Part shown: one piece after another, positions 39,558 through 50,970 of the stretch
Numbering within the stretch: position 1 is the first letter of the stretch
How the letters are laid out: the number at the start of each line of letters is the position of its first letter
Origin: Ziziphus jujuba
Taxonomy: Eukaryota > Streptophyta > Magnoliopsida > Rosales > Rhamnaceae
Reading direction: 5' to 3'
DNA: 64,000 nucleotides
Assembly: GCF_031755915.1 (NCBI RefSeq)
Contig: NC_083379.1
Location: 43,408,001-43,472,000, forward strand
The notes under the pieces: generated by a model
The model's database searches: none
The model's input: the letters and a program-made list of their open reading frames with translations, nothing else
What the model was told of the DNA's origin: nothing
Position numbers and translations under genes: made by a program

Positions 39558-40640
39558 ACTCCTCTTTCACCACCGCTTCCACTCAAAAATACAAAACAAA
39601 ATTTCCCATTTCCTTATATAACCCGAATTCACAAACCAAAAACTAGGCTACCCAAAGAGCAAATATTTAATTAAATGCCTGGTAGAGGAAAACACATTAT
39701 TACAAATTTCCCTAAAATCAACCTTTCTCAAAAAAAAAAAGGAAAAAAAAAAAAAGTAAGTACTTTTGGAAAAATTCAACCAATAAAGGTAGCAAAGTTG
39801 GGTAACTATCTAAAATAAATGACAGTTACAGAAATCCCAGATCAAAATATCTCACAGAAAAGAAATCTTCTAGCTGAATCATGTGAAAATTTGGTCCCCA
39901 AAAAAAAAAGGAAAAAAAAAAAAAACAATTACAAGTAAACCAAGTAAGTATAAACTTGGCAAAATCACAATTTGGGTTTGAAAGACGAACAACAGAAACT
40001 CAAGAAAAAAGCTGCAAAAGAAAAGAAATGGAAAGGTGAAAAACCAAACTTTAAAAGAGTATAGCTTCAACAAACCCACCTCAAGAAAAAAATTTAAAAA
40101 AAAAAATATTCAGGTTGAAAATAGATAAAGAAGATAAGCAAGACAAGCAATTGGGAACATGGAATTAGAATATTATGACAGGAGGTAACATTTAAGAGTT
40201 GAAAAAAAAAAAAAAAATAGAGATAGAGAGAGAAGAGAATAAAAAAAAGGATAAAAGATATATGATTGGGAAGACAGATTCTTGCAGGAGAGAATGGTTA
40301 CCTTGGAACTCCACAACAGAGGATCTCATCATCAAAAAGTTTTTGGAAACAAAATAAAAATCAATGAAGAAAGTGTTGGGCACTATAGGCTGGGGGGACC
40401 CAAAGTGGATAGAACTAGAATTCCTTTTTCTCATAAAAAAACGTTTTTTAAAAAAAAAAATTGCCAACAAAAAGTACCAGAGATCCAGTTAGAAACACAA
40501 GACGATGATGTGTCAGCATGCCATTGGAAGACCCAGTTGCCGAAGTGTGAGGATTTTCCAAATTTTCTTCTGGGGCAGTGACTGAGTCTCTGAAATGGAG
40601 TATTTGGCGAGGCTTTTTGTCTACTTATAACCACATGTTC
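39558..40640 (-). promoter_or_regulatory. ELF3-family leader and promoter region
   Basis: Upstream of the ATG on the - strand. It contains AAAATATCT at 39844-39852 (+), identical to the evening element bound by CCA1/LHY/RVE proteins. The short open frames on both strands here have no recognisable homology and are treated as noncoding. Confidence 0.45.
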
Positions 40641-43600
40641 TTTTTTTATAAAATCCGTTAAAGATCGTGTTCAATTATTATTTTATTAGGATTCTCAGAG
40701 CGCGTGGACTTTCCCAAATCCTTGAGCGTTTGGTCGCCAAACAAGTGGGCAGGCTTGGTTTCAGCTTTTCCACGCTCTGCATTCGCGACTGAAAGCCGTA
40801 GAAGTATCCCGTACATGAAGATGGGACCAGTTTGACCCGTTTGGGAAATTTATAAGATTTTCACAGATTTTTATGCCAAACTATTTTTTTTTAAAATTGT
40901 TTAATTTTTCAACCTAAATCTACAATCCGCACGAGGGGGTTTTACCATATTTAGCACGTGAAATTTCTTTTTTATTTTTATTTATTTGTTTTGCAACAGA
41001 ATAATAAGATGGATTTGTAGAAATTAAGATTGTCAAAGAAATATATAATTGTTTTGGGATTGTAATTTCACATTTTTCGCTTTGCTGATTTTATTTATAT
41101 ATTTTTTAATTGTTTTCCTTATTTTGGATGATGGATTTAATGGGCTACCGGATATGAAAACAAAGTTTTGATTGAACTAAGGCCCACCCACATGTGGCAA
41201 CGACATTTATTAAAAATTGAGGGGCGTGACCGAATAGTAGGTTCATCTTTTTTCTGATAGATCTGATCTGCGACTGAGAGAGGATTTTCAACAAGTAATT
41301 GCAATTTTGTTATACTAAAACAAGGCAAACTTTCATGGGTTTTGATCTTTTTCAGTCATGCAAGTATCCTTTTCCTAAATCCGTCCACTTCAACCGACCA
41401 TTCAGTCAACCTAATTTGATGTTGAAGGGTTTTGTAATTAATTATAAAGCGCTTTGCAAAAAGTCTTGAGCATGTTGTTTTTGTATATATTTAAAGGGAT
41501 TTATCTAACATGTTGAGATATTTTGTGATGTATATAAAGGTGTCATATTGACAAAATTATTGTTTTCTCATACAACACTTTTTCTAGTTTTGATAACTTA
41601 TAAACTGAATGTAAATAGATTTTTCTTTTTCTTTTTGGTTAAATGGATATTTTATGTACAAAATCTTTTACCACCTTTGATGGAGCAACGTTGTCATTGT
41701 AAAACATCCCTTATTTGCATCATTGCAATTATTGAAATAAATTTATTAAATAATAAGATTATAATGGTTCATATAATTATTACATTTGGACATGGGAAAT
41801 TAAACTATTTTTACAATTTATTTTGGATATTTATCTTTTAAACGTACACTTTAAAGCCATTGATCAATAGCAAATGGTTGTAATTCAATAAATTGACAGC
41901 TCAATTTCATTAGAAATGGAGAGGATCAACCACTATAATTTATTGCTATCACAGGCACTATTAATACTATTATCACAGTTGTTTCGCCCCTATACATCTA
42001 ATTGCGACCAGTAATCACCATTTTGGATCTACCACAACATACCACCAATAGCACGACAATAAAAAATGATACAACTATCATTGTTACTATTTACCTTAAC
42101 TATTACTACCACAATGATTAAATCAATCATTTCTATGGATCACATTCATATATAGCAGTCCTTGTCACGATCTTGATTTTGATATTGCCACTATCATTTG
42201 TTATTAGGTTGCGGTATGCTAAAATAAAAACTGCAGAAATTGAAACTTAAAATAATAATAATAATAATAATATACATATATAAAGAAAAAAAAAATGAAG
42301 AAGAAGACGAAGAAGCAAGCGCAACAACTTAGTATGAACTAAACATAAAATGTTAGAATGCGACATTTGAAAGTGCTGAGTAAAGGGCCCTATTCTTTTT
42401 TACTTTTTGGGTACATAAAGTACAGGCTTAAGTTTGGTTAGTGTTGAGAATAGGACCCAAAGGTAGTGATACAGGTTAAGGCCCAATATCGCCTTATGCA
42501 AGTCCAACGACAAAAGGGAAATGGGTTGCCGCGTACTATCAAATTTTTGTGGGCCTCGGAATGAAATGCTAATGATCAAAATTTGCGTTCTGGCTAAGAA
42601 AATAATCATACTCCACGTACAAACTACAAACGAACCTTTATTATGCACAAGATCTAGAATGATCAAAAAAGATGAACGGCTGGTTCTCTGTTTGTTTCAT
42701 ATGTGATTGATTTTGAAATTAAAATAGATTTATCTTTTTGGGTGTTTAGAAGAAAGAAATTAACAATATTTTATACATTTGATGCTATTATTTTCTTGTC
42801 CAAATTAAGTAAAGATATTTTTTTATATGTTTTATATTGTTCGAAAAAATAATGGTTTTGTCTTGGATTATCCTTAGAGACATGTAAAGATTACTATAAG
42901 ATGCTTTAGTAATGTGGTTTTGAAGACAATTTAGGAGATAATAAATGAAGATTAGTATTGATGAATGAAAATTGGAGAAAATAATTAGGATAAAGTTTGA
43001 AGCATGCGGACAACATTTGAGGAAGAGAGAGGTTGGGAAAGTGCAAGCCGTGCAGTGAAGAGAAACAATGTTAAAATATATATTTTTTAAAGAAAAAAAA
43101 AAAAGAAACAGTTATAAATAGTGAAATAATTAAATCATAAAAAACAAATAAGAAGAAGCAGTAGAAGATGAAAGGATATGTGATCACGTGGGGGTCCAAA
43201 TCACGAAGTGGGGAGCCAGCTTGAGCTTTGGGAAATCTAGGATTATATATGTGTATAGGTGTCTCTCTAATAGTTCTAGAAGAAGTTAAGAAAATGATGC
43301 TTCATTTCATTTTGGATTGGAATAGGAGGGTATAATTAGGAACCCCTACCCTACACTGAATGGCTGTTTTGGCATCCTTTGGGAAAATCCGGGTTGTTGG
43401 CCAAAAGTCATTGAATGTGACAAAATTCTGTACATGCATGTACACCACCTCTCTAAATGCTTTACTCTTATTTTTATTCATTTCCTACTCATTTTGGTCC
43501 CTCTTCTTCTCTCTGCCCAGATGCTCTACCTATTCTATCCAAGGTGTGTCAAACAACTTCATTTTGAGGGAGCTGGCAAATGGACCATGTTATGGGTCAC

Positions 43601-44468
43601 CCTAATTTCAATGTAAATTGATTAGACTATGTAACAGTATTAATATATTATCTATTTTGTCAAATTTAAGAACTTGAACTCATAATTATTGTGCTGAGAT
43701 TCCATCAAAATCTGCTACTCGTTGGTTGGTGTTAAAAATCATTTTACTAAGACTATGCATAATATTTTGCTATTGAGTTGTCCTCGAAGGGACATTTTGT
43801 CATTACTTTGAAGGTGAAATTTTTGTCCATTGTCTTCCATTTTGCTTTATTATCTTAACTTGTGGTGGGGTATAAGAAAGGTTAATGTTCCTTGAGCTCA
43901 ATTCTTATGGCATTAAATGCAGTATACTCAATAATGCAAGGTTGTTTTTCAAACTTCAGGTCGGTAATATCTGCAATATCATATGATACACATACCTCAT
44001 ATTATTATTATTTAATATGAGTTTCATGCATACGTAGAAGAAGAAAGTAGAACAATGTTCATGAAATATTAAATTCATTTTATAAATTTTAGGATTCAAT
44101 TTAATTTAGTATCTAATGGTATTTTTTTTCCATCAATTGTATACTTTATTTAATTAATATATACAAGTTAAGACTTTATTTACATATTAATCGGCATCAA
44201 AGATCAACGTAAGCTTTTCTTAAAAAGAAAAAAAAGGGATCAATAAAATAAGAAAAAAAATGGGAGAAAATGAGTTACTATCACACAACTTTTTTTTTTT
44301 TTTTTTTTGGTTCTACTTACACGTGTTTCAATTATTTTCAATAAATAGGACACGGTTTTCATAATGCACTAACGTATTGTCTCTCTCCCTCTCTCTATCT
44401 ATCTTTTTAAATAAATTAAAATTACAATAAAAAAACTAATAAATCATTCAATGAATAAACAGAAATAA
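40641..44468. other. Gene-poor, AT-rich intergenic DNA
   Basis: No gene is supported. Contains AAT and poly-A microsatellites (about 42250-42270) and a G-box-like TCACGTGGG at about 43184-43192. Short ORFs show no family motifs. Confidence 0.5.
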
Positions 44469-44996
44469 GGGTAAATTACATCAAACCTTATAAACTATTT
44501 ATTGATACGTACAAATAACTCTCTATTACAAAAAACCTCCTCAAACTATTTGAAACTTATAAATCAAGAAAAAGTAGACATCAAGACAACCCCTATAAAA
44601 AAATCTGAAATTACTTAAATTCTCATAATGATGAAATTCATTTAATTGATATTATTATTATTTTTAATATTTTTTTAAAAAAAATATTAATTTTCGACGA
44701 AAATTTTACTTTTAATATCTTTTGAAGGAAATATTATTCTTAATTCTTTTGAAGAAAATATTTATTTTAATATTTAGATAATGAAAAAAGTTCAAATTAA
44801 ATTATTTGGAAAATAGTATAATAGATATAACAAAAGGGTATTTTGTTATAGTACAATAATTTTTAACATTTTATTATCATGGAGGGAGCAATGCATTATA
44901 TATAATCATAGCTAAGGGGTCTATGAGTTATTTTAATAGTTTAATAGGATATTTCTACGTGTCAAATGTTTCAAAGGAATTTTCTGTAATTTACCC
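44469..44996. mobile_element. TIR-flanked nonautonomous element (528 bp)
   Basis: The left end GGGTAAATTACA and right end TGTAATTTACCC are perfect 12-bp inverted repeats. The next bases inward are more loosely complementary. The interior is AT-rich with no transposase. GGGTAAATTACA ends are common on plant MITE-like elements. A target-site duplication was not evident by eye. Confidence 0.6.
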
Positions 44997-46798
44997 AAAA
45001 AATCATGTTAAATGAATAATATGTAACAAATTGCTTCATTTGAAACATTTTATAATCAAGAATTATAAAGTTTTAGATATAAAATTGATTTAACTCTAAA
45101 ATTAAATGCAAACTCCAATTGTACTCGTTGGCTAGGTCTAATAGTAAAATCTTTTAGAGTAACCTTAATTTGGGTAAAAAAACCCCCTATCCCAAAGTTG
45201 TAATAAAAATAAATAAATAAATACAAACTCCAATCAAGGTGCAGCATTTCATTTATTTCCTTTTTTTTTTTTTTTGGTTATATATATTGTTGAATGCATA
45301 GAATCGTATCAAAAGGCAGAAGCTTTCATTTCCCTCAATATTTAATATCCTTATTATTATTTCAAATGATAAATGAATTAAAAAAATCCCTCAATCCATT
45401 ATTAAACTATCCTTAAAAAACTCATGAATTAAAGATTTTTTTTTTCTTCATTAACATCAACAACCAACTCGCAAACATAGGCATCATCAATTGTTTTATA
45501 TACATACATACACATATATATATATATATATCATAATAATAATAATAATAATAATGATTTAATGAGCTATTTAATTCATTTTTATTATTGGTTATTTAGA
45601 AATAGGATCAACAAACTATATATAACAATATTAATTTAAATTTTTAAATTTTTTTTTTAATATTAAAAATAAAAAATGAATTTTTTTTATGAAAATCAAT
45701 TAAATTTTAACATACCATTTAAATGATATTAAATATTTTTAAAAAAAATTTAAAAATTTCATGCATCTTTTTTTTCACGTTTCGTACCATATCAATATCT
45801 GTAAAATAAATTAGATGTTTATTAGATTAAATCTCTATTTTATGATGTCAAAAATAAAATATTAAATATAAAAAAATTATTATTCATAATTTCGAAAAAA
45901 AGAAAAATGAAAAGCGAGATCAGAGAAATCTGGTGCAAGACATCCACATCAAAAGTGATGTAGAGGGGTGATTGAAATAGTAGGAAGGATAATGTTAAAT
46001 TAAGAGAAGATTCGGGGTCGAAACGAAAAGAGAGAGAGTGTGAGAGATGGTCCCACTTACAGCTCCTCCACTGTTGTGATTTCCCATGTGGGAGACGCCT
46101 ATCCCATCAGTTGCTCATCCAATCACCACACGCCATCTGTGAATATGAGCGATCAGTTCACGTGTGACCCCGTAGTAATAATGGAATCAGAGAGGACTTC
46201 GGTGGGGCCTTACTTTGTTATTTCTTTGGGGACCGCAGGTGGTTCATCACTGATGATGATGATCGTCATCATCATAAGCCGAGCCTAGCCTAGCCTAACT
46301 TAGCCGAGTCGAGCTTGACTGGGCTGGCTTCATCTTAGCCGACAGCTCACATCCCTCTAGCAGCTACTGAAGAAGAAAGCCAAAAATGACGCGGGGTAAG
46401 AGAACAAGCATTAATTAAGATTTTGGCATTTTAGCGACGAGGATGAAAATGTTTAAAAAAAAAAAAAAAAAAACAAAAAAGTAACAGATTTGGACCACTT
46501 CTTGTTTTTTACCACCAAGGCCCAAATTTTTCTGGGCCCACAAAAGGTTTTTATTTTTATTTTTTTATTCTTGGCCGGCTGCTTCTTGATTAACCGTTTT
46601 ATAGGAACAAAAAATTGAAGCTTTTTACCAATATTCCAACGGCATCAATGACGGTTTGGGATAAAAATTAAAAATATAATAAAAATATAAAACAAGTTTT
46701 GCCAATGAAATAAAGGTAGTTCGAGAAATTAGGACATTTGATTAGGATACGCTTTTACTCAAGTAACATCAAACAAAAACCCTGTTAATTACAATAGT

Positions 46799-46829
<31 letters not shown>

Positions 46830-47380
46830 TTAATAATGTCATTTCAATTTTCAAGATCAACAAACATTGCTCTTGATGAGAATTATTTTATGCCTACTGT
46901 CTTAATTGGTGAAATATATCAATTTGACATAGACATACACTCACACTCACATAGAAAGAGTTTTATAGAGATTTAATACTGGTTAAAGTTATTATGAATG
47001 TCAAATTTGAACGCCAAATGTTTGAAGAAAAATTTTCAAAATAATTATTCAATAATGGTTTTTTTTTTTTTTTGTTTTTGTTTTAAATCAGCAATAATGG
47101 TAACTTTATATAATTTCTATTCAGCCCCATAAATCTGAGTATCTGACTATAAAAACCCCCTAACACAGTTCAATTACGTGTAATGAGACAATAGTACAAG
47201 CTCACTTGTCATAAGGTGATTAGAAGAGCAACGCTCGAGTAACCAAGATTATATTACAATAGTTAGGTAACTCATTTATTTATTTTATAGCAATATCTAT
47301 GTGCTCTGTTTTTCCCTCAATAGGTTTCAATGATATCTTGGAAGAAAATCTGGTATTTTTAGCATTTATATAAAAATGGG

Positions 47381-47402
47381 GTGTGTGTGTGTGTGTGTGT
47401 GT
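47381..47402. repeat. GT microsatellite
   Basis: Eleven uninterrupted GT dinucleotides. Confidence 0.95.
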
Positions 47403-47539
47403 TGCTTGGTTTGCAGAGAAGGTGAAGAAAAACATGAGAGTTGACAATAAGAGATGTTAAGCAAATGCTATGGGAACCCATTCACTGAGCTGTAACGATG
47501 TGGGTTGCATGTGGGTAGGACTCAGAACTCAGCCTCATT

Positions 47540-47541
<2 letters not shown>

Positions 47542-47589
<48 letters not shown>
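47542..47589. repeat. CT microsatellite (about 24 units)
   Basis: Uninterrupted CT run of 48 bp, the longest perfect dinucleotide repeat in the window. Confidence 0.95.
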
Positions 47590-47592
<3 letters not shown>

Positions 47593-48898
47593 TCTAGCAA
47601 CTATACAAAATTTAATTAATAGTGTTATAAAACATTTTTTTAAAATAAAATAATTGGCAAAAATAGGATTGTGATGAGACAAAATTCTGTTAGCAACTTG
47701 GCTTTCTGCTATCTTCTTCTCTGTTTTTGCCTCTGTTTGCCTGCCATCAACTTTCATGTTCTAATAAAAACCCACCCACTACTAGTTTTCATGTTCAAAA
47801 TCGCAATCCTAAGATGAACTACTGTTACTCTTCCTCTGCAGATTTTACCAACTTTTTAAAAATATTTTTACTGCTGGAATTCTACTTTAACCATTTGCTT
47901 TATATATACTGCCAATATAATAACATAGCAACAAAATTGAACATAATATATAATACCAATGTGTTTATATATATATATATATATCTCACTCAAAGTTTAA
48001 TAAGTTCCTATAAATAAATCGATACAGTTTATGGTTAATGGTCCAGGGTCTTCATTTTTTATTAGATATAAACTAGGAAAACTCTGATCTCATTGGGGTT
48101 TACTAGGTGGTGGCAACTAATATTACTATACATGTATGTATCAAGAAAAGTAGTACTGTAATAGAAAGTGAAAGCAGGAATAGGCTATGATTAAGACTAT
48201 GATTAATGGAACTCTTTTTAGAAAGAGAAAATGGTACTGTTTACTGTTAAAAAAGATGCCTTACACTTTCAAACCGCAATTTTTACTGTAACTTTACAGT
48301 GCGCATGGAATGGCATAAACAACCAAAAGGAGAGGTCAGACAGACTCAGAGCTTTCCCCACTAAAAAAAAAATAAAAGAATACAAAAACCAACTTAAAAT
48401 AATAATAATAATAATAATAATAAACTATCCAATTGGTTAAGATATACAAAATGCTTCTCTGAAATCTCATGCTCCCCATCTGCAAAAAATATACTCTTAC
48501 ACACCCACCAAACTGACCAAAAAGCCTTATCTTTTTTTTTTCAAACCCCTCCATTATACTTCTTTCAACTGTTCGAAATTTTTATATATTTTATTCAGCC
48601 TTCTCTCTCTTTCTCATATTATACAGGTTCAAGTACCAAATATTACCAATATTTTTTTGTTGTGTGTATTATAATATTCTAAGATTTGTTTTAATTTCCT
48701 ATCTATCTATCTATATATATAAATACAAGCATGCCTATCAACGAACAGAGCACTGTACCAATATTGGTTCTCCATTGCAGCATAAGGTAGAAGAAAACTT
48801 TCTTTGTCTATCTTCCATTTTCACTCTCCAATTATGGAAAAACCAAAAAGATAGACTTTCTTTATCTATCTTTCTTGCTATAGTTTTTCTTGGAGTAG

Positions 48899-48947
<49 letters not shown>

Positions 48948-48948
48948 G
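48899..48948. repeat. Compound TC/TA microsatellite
   Basis: A TC run passes directly into a TA run upstream of the bHLH gene. Confidence 0.9.
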
Positions 48949-49346
48949 AGCTGATTCTTAAGTGTATGAATTCTCAGAACTGCAATTTTTTGAGTTTTTT
49001 CCTTTTCGGTTTTGTTAACAATAGAAGAAAAGTAGTATGTTACTAGTTGAGCCAAAAACTGACGTTAGCAATTTGGTGGTTTTCTTGTTGTTTTGTTTGG
49101 TCACAGTAGTTTTGATGACATCGAATTAAAGAGAAGGTTGGCTAGTGAAAGTACCAGATTGTACAGAGAGAAACATAAAAGCTGATTATAAGCTGAGCTT
49201 TGATTCTAGTTTAGCTCGTTTTAATCCCATTAAATTAGGAGCAGCTGGATCTGGAATAGGTATGTCCTATATATGTATGTATATGTATGTATATATATAT
49301 ATAACTTCCTTCGGTCTTTGATTTTGACTTTCATTATTTGCAATTC

Positions 49347-49566
49347 CATGAAATTATATTTGACAAGTACTAAACTGCTATTAATAGAAATTAATAGGAC
49401 CATCAATATATATGTTTATATTTGTTGACTAAGTTTTGGTTCTTGTCGTTCTGCATTTCATGAATTTATATCTGATAAGTACTAAACTGCTATTAATACA
49501 AAGAGGACCATCGATGTATATGTTTATACTTGTTGACTAATTTTTGGTTCTTGTCGGTCTGCATGT
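49347..49566 (+). repeat. 112-bp tandem duplication just upstream of the bHLH start
   Basis: Two units start with CATGAA at 49347 and 49459. They share AAGTACTAAACTGCTATTAATA, ATATGTTTATA, TTGTTGACTAA and TTTTGGTTCTTGTCG. They end about 50 bp before the ATG, probably in the leader or a leader intron (GTACAG follows). Confidence 0.85.
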
Positions 49567-49614
49567 ACAGAGTTCTGATATAAGACTTTGAATTCTCTTC
49601 TAGTTCTTTGATAG

Positions 49615-50970
49615 ATGGACGGTTTGGGTTGGGATGTTGCGGCAGCTAATACATCGTCTTTATGGAGCAGTCATCATCAACATGATAATAACATTGACGA
49701 GAGTTTTCTGATGTCCAACTCAAGTTCTAGTATTCTGAATCCAATCCAGGAGCTCCAAAAATCTCATCCACCACATGGTCAAAGAGTAGTGGATGGATTA
49801 GTAGTTCAGCAAATCTCTTCCATGTTTGATGTAGATGTTGCGTCAAACTTGAACAATATGCTTTCCAAATCTGGAGCCGAAACGAGTTGGGGACCGACAA
49901 CTTCGATAATAGCTGATTATGGTGTTACAGAGCGATCCATATCTCAGGTCGCTACAGCTGCAGCAACTACAGCCTCTCTGGAGTCCCTGGATTGCTTGCT
50001 TTCGGATACTAATAGCAACACGGATACTACTGCTTCTGTTGAAGATGATGGAATTTCCATGATTTTCACAGATTATAGAAACTTATGGAATAACAACAAT
50101 ATTAATGGAAGAACTTCAGCTGCAAGTGCAGTCTCGTCCGGTGAGTCCGAGAACAATGTTTCCAGAAGCAAAGAAATGCATTGTCCGGTGAATGAGCTTG
50201 ATGAAACAGTTTCCCAAAGTTCATCTGAATTACGATATTGCCACAACTACCAGACCAAGTGCTCGGACACCACCACCACCACTACTAAGCCTAGTAGTTC
50301 TACATTAGGAAGTAGCAGAAATGATCAAATCAATTTCAAAGCGGGATCAAGTTATATTAATCATTTCAATCTTCTTCAGAATGCTGATTGTTCCAATACT
50401 GCTAGAGAAGGTGTTGGTTATGGTTTTCAGCTAATCTCGGAGGATTTGCCAAAAGCCAAAAGACCCAGATCAGAGAAACGTTCAGGCTCATCAAACCTTA
50501 ACTTCCAACAGCCAAGTTCATCTCTTTCTTCATCAATTGAGGAACCTGATCCTGAAGCCATTGCTCAAATGAAGGAGATGATATACCGTGCCGCGGCTTT
50601 TAGGCCTGTGAATTTAGGTTTGGAAGTGGTGGAGAAGCCTAAGAGAAAGAATGTGAGGATTTCAACTGATCCACAAACTGTGGCTGCAAGGCAAAGGAGG
50701 GAGAGGATTAGTGAGAGAATTAGGGTTTTGCAGAGGCTGGTTCCAGGTGGGAACAAGATGGATACTGCATCAATGCTTGATGAAGCTGCAAACTACCTCA
50801 AGTTTCTCAGGTCACAGGTTAAAGCTTTAGAAAATCTAGGTCAAAAGATTGACTCCATGAATTGCCCACCTACAAATATTGCTTTCTCTTTCAACCCAGC
50901 TTCTTTTGCCATGCAAACCACCCATGTCCCACTTCAAAACCCTAATCATATCCATCACTCTCAAAATTGA
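49615..50970 (+). CDS. bHLH transcription factor, bHLH87-like (HECATE/INDEHISCENT subgroup)
   Basis: Nuclear DNA-binding regulator, 451 aa, one uninterrupted exon. The ATG at 49615 is the first in the frame and follows an in-frame stop. The N-terminal 280 residues are low-complexity, rich in Ser, Thr and Asn. Residues of about 320-345 ([19 protein letters not shown]) are a subgroup signature preceding the basic region. The bHLH spans about 349-410: [19 protein letters not shown], then [20 protein letters not shown]. At the base-contacting His-Glu-Arg positions the protein has Gln, Ala and Arg (QTVAAR), as in atypical HEC/IND-type factors. The match to Arabidopsis bHLH87 (At3g21330) is supported by its place beside an ELF3-family gene. 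Biological role not readable from the sequence. Confidence 0.93.
   Translation: MDGLGWDVAAANTSSLWSSHHQHDNNIDESFLMSNSSSSILNPIQELQKSHPPHGQRVVDGLVVQQISSMFDVDVASNLNNMLSKSGAETSWGPTTSIIADYGVTERSISQVATAAATTASLESLDCLLSDTNSNTDTTASVEDDGISMIFTDYRNLWNNNNINGRTSAASAVSSGESENNVSRSKEMHCPVNELDETVSQSSSELRYCHNYQTKCSDTTTTTTKPSSSTLGSSRNDQINFKAGSSYINHFNLLQNADCSNTAREGVGYGFQLISEDLPKAKRPRSEKRSGSSNLNFQQPSSSLSSSIEEPDPEAIAQMKEMIYRAAAFRPVNLGLEVVEKPKRKNVRISTDPQTVAARQRRERISERIRVLQRLVPGGNKMDTASMLDEAANYLKFLRSQVKALENLGQKIDSMNCPPTNIAFSFNPASFAMQTTHVPLQNPNHIHHSQN

Larger units (their letters stand above)
44997..49614. other. Intergenic DNA upstream of bHLH87-like gene
   Basis: Mostly AT-rich with TA, GT and CT microsatellites. 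A locally GC-richer segment at about 45960-46400 contains a G-box (CACGTG at 46158-46163) and a near-palindrome of GAT/ATC triplets (46250-46276), but no convincing gene. Distal regulatory sequence for the bHLH gene is possible. Confidence 0.45.

Noticed and set aside
40282..40581. 99-codon open frame upstream of the ELF3-family gene
   Set aside because: Low-complexity, lysine-rich, overlapped by similar-sized frames on the other strand, and in the expected promoter/leader.
46040..46288. 82-codon open frame in the GC-richer island
   Set aside because: Starts with ATG but shows no recognisable motif and ends in a Met/Ile run from a GAT/ATC repeat.
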